Below, one piece after another: positions 1 to 6,811 of a stretch of 15,616 nucleotides of DNA. Source of the stretch: Gemmatimonadaceae bacterium (GTDB lineage: Bacteria; Gemmatimonadota; Gemmatimonadetes; Gemmatimonadales; Gemmatimonadaceae). Positions within the stretch are counted from its first letter, which is position 1, and each line of letters begins with the position of its first letter. Where the stretch lies: contig JACMLI010000075.1 in NCBI GenBank assembly GCA_014379705.1, positions 1-15,616 on the forward strand. The letters run 5' to 3'. A program made the position numbers and the translations under genes. The notes under the pieces are model-generated. The model did no database searches and was not told the origin of the DNA. It worked only from the letters and a program-made list of their open reading frames with translations.

Positions 1-20
1 CGGTGGCCCACGATCCAACT

Positions 21-23
21 TAG
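21..23 (+). other. In-frame TAG inside msrA, replacing a family glutamine
   Basis: In the msrA frame the codon between HDPT and LNRQG is TAG. MsrA proteins commonly have Gln here (HDPTQLNRQG), so one C-to-T change in CAG explains it. The preceding codon, ACT, is unusual for a gene that prefers G or C at third positions. This makes a cluster of base errors at the sequence end about as likely as a true mutation. Confidence 0.85.
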
Positions 24-326
24 CTCAATCGCCAGGGCCCCGATGTCGGCACCCAGTACCGCTCGATGGTGCTCTACACGTCCGCAGAGCAGAAGCAGGT
101 CGTCGAGGCGTACATCGCACAGCTCACGAAGTCGCGCGCGTATACCAAGCCGATCGAGACGCAGGTCGAGCCCTACTCCGTGTTCCACGTCGCCGAGGCC
201 TACCACCAGAACTACCTCGAAGCGCACCGAACGCAGCCGTACATCATCTTCAACGACCTTCCCAAGCTCGCCGGGCTCAAGGAAGAGTTTTCCTCGCTCT
301 ACCGCTCGGGCGTCTCAGGCAAGTAG
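24..326 (+). CDS. msrA: Peptide-methionine (S)-S-oxide reductase MsrA, C-terminal part (5' cut by window edge; in-frame stop just upstream)
   Basis: MsrA reduces methionine-S-sulfoxide in proteins, using thioredoxin as reductant. Only the C-terminal half is visible. From base 3 the frame reads VAHDPT, a TAG stop (21-23), then LNRQGPDVGTQYRS, followed by MVLYTSAEQK and a tail ending RSGVSGK. The HDPT-x-LNRQGxDxGxQYRS block is the MsrA family signature around the substrate site, so the frame is certain. The GCFWG catalytic cysteine motif would lie upstream of the window. No cysteine occurs in the visible part. The first in-frame ATG (66) sits inside this conserved block and is not a plausible native start. 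The gene converges on the cytochrome c peroxidase gene, with 4 bp between the two stop codons and no obvious terminator. It is either a nonsense-mutated gene or an intact gene with base errors near a contig end. Confidence 0.88.
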   Translation, partial: LNRQGPDVGTQYRSMVLYTSAEQKQVVEAYIAQLTKSRAYTKPIETQVEPYSVFHVAEAYHQNYLEAHRTQPYIIFNDLPKLAGLKEEFSSLYRSGVSGK

Positions 327-330
327 GCGT

Positions 331-2178
331 TCACCGTTTCGGGATCGTGTCGGTGAGTGCGCCGAGGAAGGCGATCAGGTCCTTCTTCTCGTCAGCGGTG
401 AGCTTGAGCGGCGCGGACGGCAGCGTCTGGTATGGCAAGGTGAGCCCGATACCCACGCCGCCCCCGCGATCGTAGAACTCGATGACCTCCTCGAGCGTCC
501 GGAACACGCCATTGTGCATGTAGGGCGCCGTGAGCGCGACGTTCCGCAAGCTCGTCACCTTGAAGGCAAAGCGATTGATCAGGTTGTCCTCGACGTTCGA
601 ACGGCCGACGTCGGGGTCGAGCGTGGTGCGGTCGAGGTTGGCCGTCGCGGGGACGCCGATGATCTCCGCCTCCGACGTGCGATAGAACGGGGGCGTGACG
701 CCGTTGAACAGCGGCATGAAGTGGCACGTCCCGCACTTCGCCCGGCCGAGGAACACGGTCAGCCCGCGCCGCTCGCCGTCGGTCATTGCGAGCGTGTCGC
801 CGCGGACGGCGCGGTCGAAGCGAGAGTCCATGGCATTGAGCGTCCGGAGGTGCGCGGCGAGCGCTTGCCGTATCTCGAGCCCGGTAATAGCGCTGTCTCC
901 ACGATCCGGCATCGCCGCGGCGAACGCGGCGCGGTAGGAGGAGTCCGCTTGCACGCGAGTGGCAGCCGTGTCGGCCGAGCTTCCCATCTCGGCCGGACTC
1001 GCCAGCACCACGCCCACCTGGTTCTCGAGCGAAAGCGCGCGATCGTCGGCGAAGAATGCCGGTTGCATGCCGACGTTGAGCAGCGTGGGCGTGTTACGGA
1101 GCGGCGTGCGCTGAGGGCCCGGCATCGGCTCGGCGCGGGCGCGTCCGTCGGTGAACGCCCGTGCCGGCTGGTGACACGACGCGCAGGAACGGGTGCGCGG
1201 GCCGGAGAGGGACGGGTCGAAGAAGAGTCGCTGGCCGATGGCCTCGAGGGCCGGGGAGGGCGTGCGCGCGTGCGCCGGCGGAAACGCCTGTGTGGAGAAA
1301 GCGCCAGCCTCGAACGGGGTGCCAGCACTCTCGCGCCAGAACCGTCGGACGCCTGGCTCGGGGGCTCCAAGGGTCGATTGGAGCTCTGACAGCAGCCGTC
1401 CGGCCTGCGTGGCTGGGCCAACGATAAAATGCAGACGGTCGAAGTCTGCGAAGTTGGGATGCGCCCGCAACTCGGTGATGGCCTGTCCGAAGTGCGACTC
1501 CACGCTCGCTCGTCGGGCCGGGTCGGCGAGTACGGTGAGGAGGAGGTCACGCACGCCCTCGAGGGCGTACGCCGCCTCGACGATGGCGTCCCCCGATGGA
1601 TCGGCGTCGATGCCCGCGAGTCCGAGCGTCGTCACGCGCGCGAGCTGCAGGCGGGCGGCGTCGGGCGCCGCGTTAGGAAGGATGGGATTCGTCGAGGCGA
1701 CGCCGCGCAGGAGGAGGAAGATCCGGCGCATGCGGCGCATCTCGACGCGGGCGCTGTCCATGGGCACCGAGCCGTCGAACAACGCGCCCTCGATGACCTG
1801 GAAGCCGATCGGGGCCGACTTCACAGGCGGCGCCGGATCGTCGTCGTCTGGCTCGAGGCGTGGGCCGTTGATCTCCGCGGTCGAGATCGGGATGTAGTAG
1901 GTCAACAGCCCCTCCACACGCTTGAACGCGCGTCGCGCCTCACGAAAGACCCGGATCGCGTCCGCGGTATCCACCTGGCCGGCAAGTGCGACCTCGAGCC
2001 GTTCGAGGGACGTCCCGAGCGTGTCGAGCCCCGCGACGAATAGCTGCTGCGCTGGAGCCGAGGCAGGCGAAGGTTCAGCGGTGCGGCATGATGCCAGCAG
2101 GAGCAGCGAGAGGGCGCCGAGACAGACAGGCATGTTCAAGGACATGACCGGGCGCGAGGCGGCAAGTGACTTCGACAT
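331..2178 (-). CDS. Di-heme cytochrome c peroxidase lipoprotein with N-terminal imelysin-like domain
   Basis: A 615-residue product. The signal is lipoprotein-type: hydrophobic GALSLLLLAS followed by Cys31, so it is predicted to be membrane-anchored and exported. Residues about 40-270 form a helical domain with motifs such as FREARRAFKRVE, TYYIP and INGP, resembling the imelysin-like domain fused to peroxidases in other phyla. Residues about 308-615 are a CCP/MauG-type module with two c-heme sites, CASCH (332-336) and CGTCH (482-486), and a TAPYMHNG motif (551-558) typical of the family's C-terminal half. Family members reduce H2O2 with electrons from small c-type cytochromes, or oxidise other substrates as MauG does. 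The open frame extends to 2286, but that extension contains the terminator hairpin of the upstream gene, so I chose ATG 2178. ATG 2145 would also keep the signal peptide. No strong Shine-Dalgarno is visible. Confidence 0.88.
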   Translation of the reverse strand: MSKSLAASRPVMSLNMPVCLGALSLLLLASCRTAEPSPASAPAQQLFVAGLDTLGTSLERLEVALAGQVDTADAIRVFREARRAFKRVEGLLTYYIPISTAEINGPRLEPDDDDPAPPVKSAPIGFQVIEGALFDGSVPMDSARVEMRRMRRIFLLLRGVASTNPILPNAAPDAARLQLARVTTLGLAGIDADPSGDAIVEAAYALEGVRDLLLTVLADPARRASVESHFGQAITELRAHPNFADFDRLHFIVGPATQAGRLLSELQSTLGAPEPGVRRFWRESAGTPFEAGAFSTQAFPPAHARTPSPALEAIGQRLFFDPSLSGPRTRSCASCHQPARAFTDGRARAEPMPGPQRTPLRNTPTLLNVGMQPAFFADDRALSLENQVGVVLASPAEMGSSADTAATRVQADSSYRAAFAAAMPDRGDSAITGLEIRQALAAHLRTLNAMDSRFDRAVRGDTLAMTDGERRGLTVFLGRAKCGTCHFMPLFNGVTPPFYRTSEAEIIGVPATANLDRTTLDPDVGRSNVEDNLINRFAFKVTSLRNVALTAPYMHNGVFRTLEEVIEFYDRGGGVGIGLTLPYQTLPSAPLKLTADEKKDLIAFLGALTDTIPKR

Positions 2179-2193
2179 CGTGACAATGTCACG
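2179..2193. promoter_or_regulatory. Perfect 7+1+7 bp dyad abutting the peroxidase start
   Basis: CGTGACA, one A, then TGTCACG is a perfect inverted repeat directly 5' of the chosen ATG of the peroxidase gene (minus strand). It could be a repressor or activator operator, or a small mRNA hairpin at the ribosome site. The arms resemble no operator I can name with confidence. If translation starts at ATG 2145 instead, the dyad lies 34 bp upstream. Confidence 0.35.
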
Positions 2194-2245
2194 GCGACAT
2201 CCCCCGGTTGCGTCCGCGATCGGTAAAAGTCTTGCAACGCACGAC

Positions 2246-2272
2246 GGGGGCGCCGCTTCGCGCGACGCCCCC
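2246..2272 (-). terminator. GC-rich hairpin, probable terminator of the PhoX-like gene
   Basis: On the minus strand, GGGGGCG-T-CGC pairs with GCG-G-CGCCCCC around a GCGAA loop: 11 bp including one U-G pair. It lies 25 bp after the PhoX-like stop codon. The T-run (TTTT at 2225-2228) is displaced about 17 nt, so it is not a textbook intrinsic terminator. Its location separates the PhoX-like gene from the peroxidase gene and argues against the longest peroxidase start. Confidence 0.6.
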
Positions 2273-2297
2273 GCTGTGTTCCGCAACGTGGCCTGGT

Positions 2298-3644
2298 TCA
2301 GTCCTGCGTCCCGACGTTGAAGCTCACCTCGGCAAGTCGCTGGATCGCAACCGAGAGGTCGGCACCGTCGGCGCCGCGATGCTGGAGGTTCACGAAGAGC
2401 GTCTTGCTGCTGATGCTCATGTAGACACCCGAGGGCTCAGCATTGCAGTCGGTGATGGAGAGGAAGCGCACCGCGGGGAGCGACCGCGCGCCCGACTGCG
2501 GGTTCCACGGCGCAAACCAGACGTCGTCGCCGAGCGTCTTGCTCGGAAACGATCCACCCGGATCCTCGGTGATGTACAGGTTGCCGGAGTTGTCGAGCGC
2601 AAGGTTGTCGGGCGCGTCAAAGTCGGTCGGTGCGTTGACGCCATCGCGCACGTAATCGGTTACGCTCAGCTCCACCTGGTTACGCTTCTTGAGGTCGATG
2701 GCGATCACGCGATCCTCGCTCGTGATCGCGGCGTACAGGATTTCGTCACCGCGACCATCCGTCCCGGTGGACGTACCGATCTCGATGTCTTCCGGACGTC
2801 CGTAACCCGTCGCGCCCTTCGCCGTGGCTTCGGCGACGGAGTTGACCTCCATGGCACTGCGATCGAGTGCCACCCAGACTCCCGTTCCCGTGCGATCACC
2901 CACGTCGTTCGTGAGCTTGAGCGCATACGACTGGCCCGAGGAGAGGTCGCCCTTCGTGTCCGGGACAAACTTGTAGATGTAGCCCGGCGTGGTCTCGGAG
3001 ATTCCGTACACGTTGCCCTGCTTGTCAAAGCGCAGGCCTTCATGTGCACGCGCCCCGAGGGCCGGACGCGCCACGGCGGCGCCGGTCTGTGGATTGATCT
3101 CGTAGACGAGTCCGGCCTGAGCCTGCGGCACGTTCGGATCTGGGAAGGACGGAACGGTGACTTCCTCTGCGGCGAGGATCGTGCCCCATGGCGTCCAGAC
3201 GATGCCGTCGAAGCGCTCCCAGTCCGCCCGCTGGGCAACGATGCGCGTTACGCCCGTCACGAGGTCGGTCTCCGAGACGGCGGAGTTGCTTCCCGTTTCG
3301 TGCGTGCGGTAGAGGTAGCGACCCCTTCGCTCACCGGTCTCGTTGACCGTGTGCATGTCGGCGAGATCGGTGAAGCCCGGGCCTTCGCTGGCAACGGTCG
3401 TATAGACGTAACCCGGGGGAAGCTGAATCTGCTGGCCGGTGCCGCCGGCCACGCATGCCGCCGACGTGGCGAGCGCCTGGAAGGGGATGGACTGTCCCGG
3501 CGGGATCAAGTCGAGCGCAATGCCGTTCTCCGTGTACTCAGGAGCGGTGTTCTGCGGTGTCATTGGCGCATCCGGTGCGCATGCGACGGCGAGAAGCCCC
3601 GCCCCCGCGGCCAGCGACCATCCCAGTGCATTTCGGTTCTTCAT
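2298..3644 (-). CDS. PhoX-type (DUF839) lipoprotein, putative alkaline phosphatase
   Basis: A 448-residue product. The start MKNRNALGWS leads a lipoprotein signal with lipobox AVAC (Cys22). The open frame extends 18 codons further upstream, but only this ATG places the charged n-region correctly. The body is a beta-propeller-like DUF839/PhoX protein. Family landmarks are AHEGLRF (200-206), GRPEDIE (282-288), APDNLALD (344-351), LYITEDPGG (356-364), EPSGVY (403-408) and FVNLQH (417-422). PhoX enzymes are calcium- and iron-dependent extracytoplasmic phosphatases, usually exported by Tat. This one has no twin-arginine motif, so it should use Sec and acquire metals outside. DUF839 also contains uncharacterised members, so phosphatase activity is inferred. 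It is divergent from the multicopper oxidase and upstream of the peroxidase on the same strand, separated from the latter by a hairpin. Confidence 0.85.
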   Translation of the reverse strand: MKNRNALGWSLAAGAGLLAVACAPDAPMTPQNTAPEYTENGIALDLIPPGQSIPFQALATSAACVAGGTGQQIQLPPGYVYTTVASEGPGFTDLADMHTVNETGERRGRYLYRTHETGSNSAVSETDLVTGVTRIVAQRADWERFDGIVWTPWGTILAAEEVTVPSFPDPNVPQAQAGLVYEINPQTGAAVARPALGARAHEGLRFDKQGNVYGISETTPGYIYKFVPDTKGDLSSGQSYALKLTNDVGDRTGTGVWVALDRSAMEVNSVAEATAKGATGYGRPEDIEIGTSTGTDGRGDEILYAAITSEDRVIAIDLKKRNQVELSVTDYVRDGVNAPTDFDAPDNLALDNSGNLYITEDPGGSFPSKTLGDDVWFAPWNPQSGARSLPAVRFLSITDCNAEPSGVYMSISSKTLFVNLQHRGADGADLSVAIQRLAEVSFNVGTQD

Positions 3645-3918
3645 CAAGTGTGACCCCGGTGCAAGCAGTGAACGAGTGACCCACGGTGAGGCGCGCATGA
3701 TGGGTCTCTAACGTCACGACGCCCCGCGAGGTCACGTGTCGAACGTGCGACGATCGCACGACGAAACGCACACGCTTCGGTTCGTACGTCCCTGCCCGGG
3801 CGTGTCAGGGAACTCCTCACCCACGTCCAGCGTCGTCCCCGACACAACGCGGGTCCGGTTTCGCCGAGACTCCCCGGGACAGGAGATACCCATCGCCCGA
3901 CATCACGAGGAACCAACG
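3645..3918. promoter_or_regulatory. Divergent promoter region between PhoX-like and multicopper oxidase genes
   Basis: These 274 bp separate two genes transcribed away from each other and must hold both promoters. The plus frame is open across it from 3736, but that stretch is Arg/Ser/Thr-rich, lacks family similarity, and would put about 60 residues before the Tat signal, so I read it as non-coding. It contains a 7+3+7 bp dyad (3744-3760) and a short CCCTG/CAGGG inverted pair (3790-3810). No convincing -35/-10 pair can be assigned. Confidence 0.6.
3744..3760. promoter_or_regulatory. Perfect 7+3+7 bp dyad, candidate operator
   Basis: CGTGCGA, spacer CGA, TCGCACG: a perfect inverted repeat in the divergent intergenic region, 84 bp from the PhoX-like start and 159 bp from the oxidase start. 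Placement and symmetry fit a dimeric regulator site controlling one or both genes. The arms match no consensus I recognise. Confidence 0.35.
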
Positions 3919-5010
3919 GTGTCTACAACGACGCTCAGTCCGATTGAAGTCCCGCCCCAGGTCCCATCACGCCGCGCCTTTCTTCGTACGGGCGCGCTGA
4001 GTGCGCTCGCCGCTGGAACGCTCGTTGCCTGTGCCAAGGCCCCCGAGGCACAGACCGTCAAGGCCACGGCCCCGAGTGATAGCGACCACGGAGGCGGCAC
4101 CATGGCGCCCCATCCGGCGGCGGTGACCGCGACGGCGAAAGCCGAGGAGATGGATCGCCTGCACGAGGCCGGGATCAAGGCCTTCCCCGCAAAGACAGAA
4201 GGGAAGGGAAACGTCCTCTTCGAGCCGCGCATGGAAGGGAACGTGAAGTGCTACGATCTCGAGTGTTCGGTGCTGCAATGGGAGACCGAACCGGGGAAGC
4301 GCGTCACCGCATGGGCGTACAACGGACAGGTGCCGGGACCGCAGATCCGCGTGAAGGAAGGCGATCGCGTGCGCGTGAAGGTGACCAACCGCCTCGAGGA
4401 GTCGACGGCCGTGCACTTCCACGGGCTCGAGCTGCCTAACGACCAGGACGGCGTACCGTTCATCACGCAGCCGCCGATCAAGCCGGGCGAGACCTTCACG
4501 TACGACTTCACGGTGCCGATGGGCAACCACGGCTCACACATGTACCACTCCCACCACAACGCGGCCAAGCAGGTCGGCCTCGGCCTGCTCGGCGCGATCA
4601 TCGTGGCACCGCGCCGCCCAGCCGCCATTGAACGCTGTGATGTCGACCACGTGATGATCCTGAATGACGGGATGCACGGCTACACGCTCAACGGGAAGGG
4701 CTTTCCCGCGACCGAGCCGATCGTCGCGAAGCTCGGACAGAAGGTGCGCATCCGCTTCATGAACGAAGGGATGATGATCCACCCCATGCACCTGCACGGG
4801 ATGCACATGACCGTGATTGCGAAGGACGGCTGGATGCAGCCCGCCCCCTGGAAGTGCGACACGCTCAACGTCGCGCCTGGGGAGCGCTGGGACGTGATCG
4901 TGAACTGCAACAACCCGGGAACCTGGGCCTTCCATTGCCACATCCTGCCGCACGCCGAATCAGACCACGGGATGTTCGGCATGGTGACGGCCTTGGTCGT
5001 GCAGAAGTAG
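3919..5010 (+). CDS. Two-domain multicopper oxidase, Tat-exported lipoprotein
   Basis: A 363-residue product starting at GTG, with GAGG 8 bp upstream (3907-3910). The signal has the twin-arginine motif SRRAFLRTG (17-25) and then a lipobox-like TLVAC (Cys38), so it is probably folded, exported by Tat and lipid-anchored. A linker (about 40-105) precedes two cupredoxin domains. Domain 1 (about 108-235) has HFHG (166-169) and YHSHH (209-213). Domain 2 (about 240-363) has HPMHLHG (288-294) and HCHILPHAESDHGM (339-352). These supply the type 2/type 3 trinuclear cluster ligands and a type 1 copper site (Cys340, His345, probably Met352). Domain 1 has no type 1 cysteine, which fits two-domain laccase-like oxidases of the B type; these are usually trimers. 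The substrate (phenols, Cu(I), Mn(II) or other) is not readable. Its stop codon lies inside the downstream inverted repeat. Confidence 0.92.
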   Translation: MSTTTLSPIEVPPQVPSRRAFLRTGALSALAAGTLVACAKAPEAQTVKATAPSDSDHGGGTMAPHPAAVTATAKAEEMDRLHEAGIKAFPAKTEGKGNVLFEPRMEGNVKCYDLECSVLQWETEPGKRVTAWAYNGQVPGPQIRVKEGDRVRVKVTNRLEESTAVHFHGLELPNDQDGVPFITQPPIKPGETFTYDFTVPMGNHGSHMYHSHHNAAKQVGLGLLGAIIVAPRRPAAIERCDVDHVMILNDGMHGYTLNGKGFPATEPIVAKLGQKVRIRFMNEGMMIHPMHLHGMHMTVIAKDGWMQPAPWKCDTLNVAPGERWDVIVNCNNPGTWAFHCHILPHAESDHGMFGMVTALVVQK

Positions 5011-5117
5011 ACGAGATGGACGAGATGGACGAGATGGACGAGATAGTGGACTGTACCCCAAGAGGTTCATCGAACGAGACGTTGAACCATCTCGTCCATC
5101 TCGTCCATCTCGTCTAT
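5007..5117. repeat. Inverted microsatellite repeat with perfect 30-bp arms; likely bidirectional terminator
   Basis: The left arm (5008-5037) is 9-bp units of the type TGGACGAGA. The right arm (5087-5116) is its exact reverse complement over 30 bp, extended by one possible G-U pair (5007/5117). The 49-bp loop holds a smaller GGTTCA/TGAACC inverted pair (5064-5069 and 5083-5088) that would compete with the main stem. The oxidase stop codon (5008-5010) is the start of the left arm. The element sits between converging genes, where a two-way terminator is expected, but there is no U-tract. Its translation would be (Met-Asp-Glu)n in one frame, which I do not regard as coding. Confidence 0.85.
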
Positions 5118-5123
5118 CTCGTC

Positions 5124-5158
5124 CACTAGCCCACTAGCCCACTAGCCCACTAGCCCAC
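5124..5158. repeat. 8-bp tandem repeat, CACTAGCC x 4 plus partial unit
   Basis: Four perfect consecutive copies of CACTAGCC (5124-5155) and the first three bases of a fifth. The array directly adjoins the right arm of the inverted microsatellite and ends 6 bp before the stop codon of the ABC permease gene. Its reverse complement, GGCTAGTG, shares TAGTGG with a stretch next to the left arm (5043-5049), so the two arrays look related by slippage or duplication. Confidence 0.9.
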
Positions 5159-5164
5159 GAGTCC

Positions 5165-5878
5165 TCAAGGCACGTCCATCCGTCGCAGGCGCCGAATCGC
5201 CAGCAGGAGAAAGCCACCGAGCACGAGGACCGAGAGGCCGATGGCGATCGCGAGCGGAGGATGACTGACCGGCGCGAAACGCCGCTCGTCCAACCCGTGC
5301 ATCAGCGCGATCGCGTAGTGGCGGATGCTGAGCAGCCGCACGCCGGAGACGAAGCCGGAGAAGAACCCTTCCCACAGCACGATGTAGAGCAGCCCGATCC
5401 CGATCGCCTGCGTCGTCACGAGCCCGAGCCACACGAACGCCGACGCGTACAGCGCAACGCCGACCATCGAAGACACCGTGATGGCGATCGTCGCCTGCGT
5501 GTCTCCCAGGAACGCCACGTGTGCGGTGAGGAACGCGCTGACCGCGATGAACGGCGCCGCGAGCGATATGGTCGCCAGCAGCTTGGGCACGGCAATCTTC
5601 CAACGCGGAATCGGTGCCAGCGTGAGGTTCGCCAGCGTGCGATCCTCCACTTCGTTCGAGAACGCCGCCGCCGAAATGGCCAGGACGACCAGCGGCGCGA
5701 TTGCACCATTGAGCATCGCGCTCAGGACGGCGGACTCGAACTCCCAGACCGATGGGGCGCTGCTCGATCGCAACATCAGCACGGCGACAATCACCGGCAG
5801 CGACGAGAGCAACGTCATCATGATGAGGCGCCAGCGGCCGGAGAGCTGGCGCAGCGTCAGGCGATAGACCTCACCCAT
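5165..5878 (-). CDS. ABC-2 type transporter permease (second permease of the operon)
   Basis: A 237-residue integral membrane protein with about six hydrophobic segments, near residues 18-36, 58-76, 101-121, 130-155, 157-176 and 208-228. The NEVEDRTLANL motif (75-85) followed by APIPRW (88-93) is the cytoplasmic coupling region typical of ABC-2 permeases that pair with NatA-like ATPases. The ATG follows GGAGGG (5886-5891), which lies inside the last codons of the ATPase gene upstream, with 7 bp spacing, so translation is probably coupled to it. It is the last gene of the five-gene operon and is followed by the repeat element. Substrate unknown; exporters of this class move lipids, glycans, drugs or peptides, or remodel the envelope. 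Confidence 0.88.
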   Translation of the reverse strand: MGEVYRLTLRQLSGRWRLIMMTLLSSLPVIVAVLMLRSSSAPSVWEFESAVLSAMLNGAIAPLVVLAISAAAFSNEVEDRTLANLTLAPIPRWKIAVPKLLATISLAAPFIAVSAFLTAHVAFLGDTQATIAITVSSMVGVALYASAFVWLGLVTTQAIGIGLLYIVLWEGFFSGFVSGVRLLSIRHYAIALMHGLDERRFAPVSHPPLAIAIGLSVLVLGGFLLLAIRRLRRMDVP

Positions 5879-5881
5879 GCG

Positions 5882-6811
5882 CTAACCCTCCACCAGGTAG
5901 CCGAACACGCTTTCCAGCGAGTCGTCCATCGGTTCCACGCGCCGCAGGCGGATCGCCGCGGCCTGCGCGAGCCTGGGCAGCTCGACCTGCAGGTCGGTCA
6001 CGTTCCGGCTCAACACCACGAGTGCCCCATCGGGATCCATGTGCACGGCGTCTACAGAAGGCAGCCTGACGATGCCCGCCGCGAGCCGACGCGGATCGTC
6101 GCAGACAACCCTGACGTGATATGGACGCTGGTTCAGCGCCGCGCGGATCGCGCGAAACCCCCCCGACGCCGCCAGCTTCCCGTTCACGATCAACAGCACG
6201 GTCTCGGCGAGCTCCTCGACTTCCTCCAGGATGTGCGAGGACAACACGATCGTCTTGCCCGCCGCCGCGAGTTGCTGCAGCAGCCGCTTGAAGTGCACGC
6301 GCTGCCGGGGATCGGCGCCGTTGAGGGGCTCGTCGAGGAAGAGGATGTCCGGCCCGTGGACGAGCGTGGCGGCGAGCCGCATGCGCTGCCGCATGCCACG
6401 CGAATACGTGTCCAGTGGCCGGTGCTGCGCATCTGCCATGTCGACCAGCTCAATGGCATGGTCCACCGCGTTGTCGAGGAGTTCCACGCCACGCAGCCGC
6501 CCCATCATGCTCACGAACTCTCGCCCCGTCATGAAGCCGTAGACCGTTTCGTGCTCCGACATCACGCCGAGCCGGCGATAGAGCGGCGGATTGTCCCGCA
6601 CGTGCTGGCCGAACACCGTGATCTTGCCACTCGACGTCGCCGCGAGTCCCGTCATCATGCGCAGGAGCGTGGTCTTGCCTGCCCCGTTGGGCCCGAGCAG
6701 CCCCGTGATGCCGGGACCGATGTCAAACGTGACGTCACTGACCGCCACGACACTCCCGAACCAGCGGGAGACGCCGTCCACGCGAATGACCGGAGTGGAA
6801 ACCGTGCTCAC
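5882..6811 (-). CDS. ABC transporter ATP-binding protein (second ATPase of the operon)
   Basis: A 309-residue nucleotide-binding subunit. Walker A is GPNGAGKT (40-47), the signature YSRGMRQ (136-142), Walker B ILFLDEP (156-162), and an H-loop follows in VLSSHILEE. The Q-loop position reads MSEHE (84-88), with Glu in place of Gln, as in many NatA/CcmA-like ATPases. A C-terminal extension of about 90 residues after the ATPase core ends SVFGYLVEG. The open frame extends to 7000, but the start is the GTG at 6811, which overlaps the stop of the preceding permease (GTGA). That start gives the normal N-terminus VIRVDGVSRWFG. It should energise the adjacent permease encoded 3 bp downstream. Confidence 0.92.
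   Translation of the reverse strand: MSTVSTPVIRVDGVSRWFGSVVAVSDVTFDIGPGITGLLGPNGAGKTTLLRMMTGLAATSSGKITVFGQHVRDNPPLYRRLGVMSEHETVYGFMTGREFVSMMGRLRGVELLDNAVDHAIELVDMADAQHRPLDTYSRGMRQRMRLAATLVHGPDILFLDEPLNGADPRQRVHFKRLLQQLAAAGKTIVLSSHILEEVEELAETVLLIVNGKLAASGGFRAIRAALNQRPYHVRVVCDDPRRLAAGIVRLPSVDAVHMDPDGALVVLSRNVTDLQVELPRLAQAAAIRLRRVEPMDDSLESVFGYLVEG

Noticed and set aside
43..1389. Long plus-strand open frame over the peroxidase gene
   Set aside because: Arg/Ser-rich product with no motif; antisense to a clear heme protein. GC-rich DNA routinely leaves such antisense frames open.
2208..3653. Plus-strand open frame of 481 codons opposite the PhoX-like gene
   Set aside because: No recognisable motif; it is the mirror of a gene with clear PhoX landmarks and a lipoprotein signal.
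3736..3918. N-terminal extension of the multicopper oxidase from ATG 3736
   Set aside because: It would put about 61 residues before the twin-arginine signal; GTG 3919 has a good Shine-Dalgarno.
4854..5129. Frame encoding an MDEMDEMDE stretch over the inverted repeat
   Set aside because: It is a by-product of the 9-bp microsatellite and starts inside the oxidase gene out of frame.
5007..5158. CRISPR array
   Set aside because: Units are 8-9 bp and contiguous with no spacers, and there are no cas genes.
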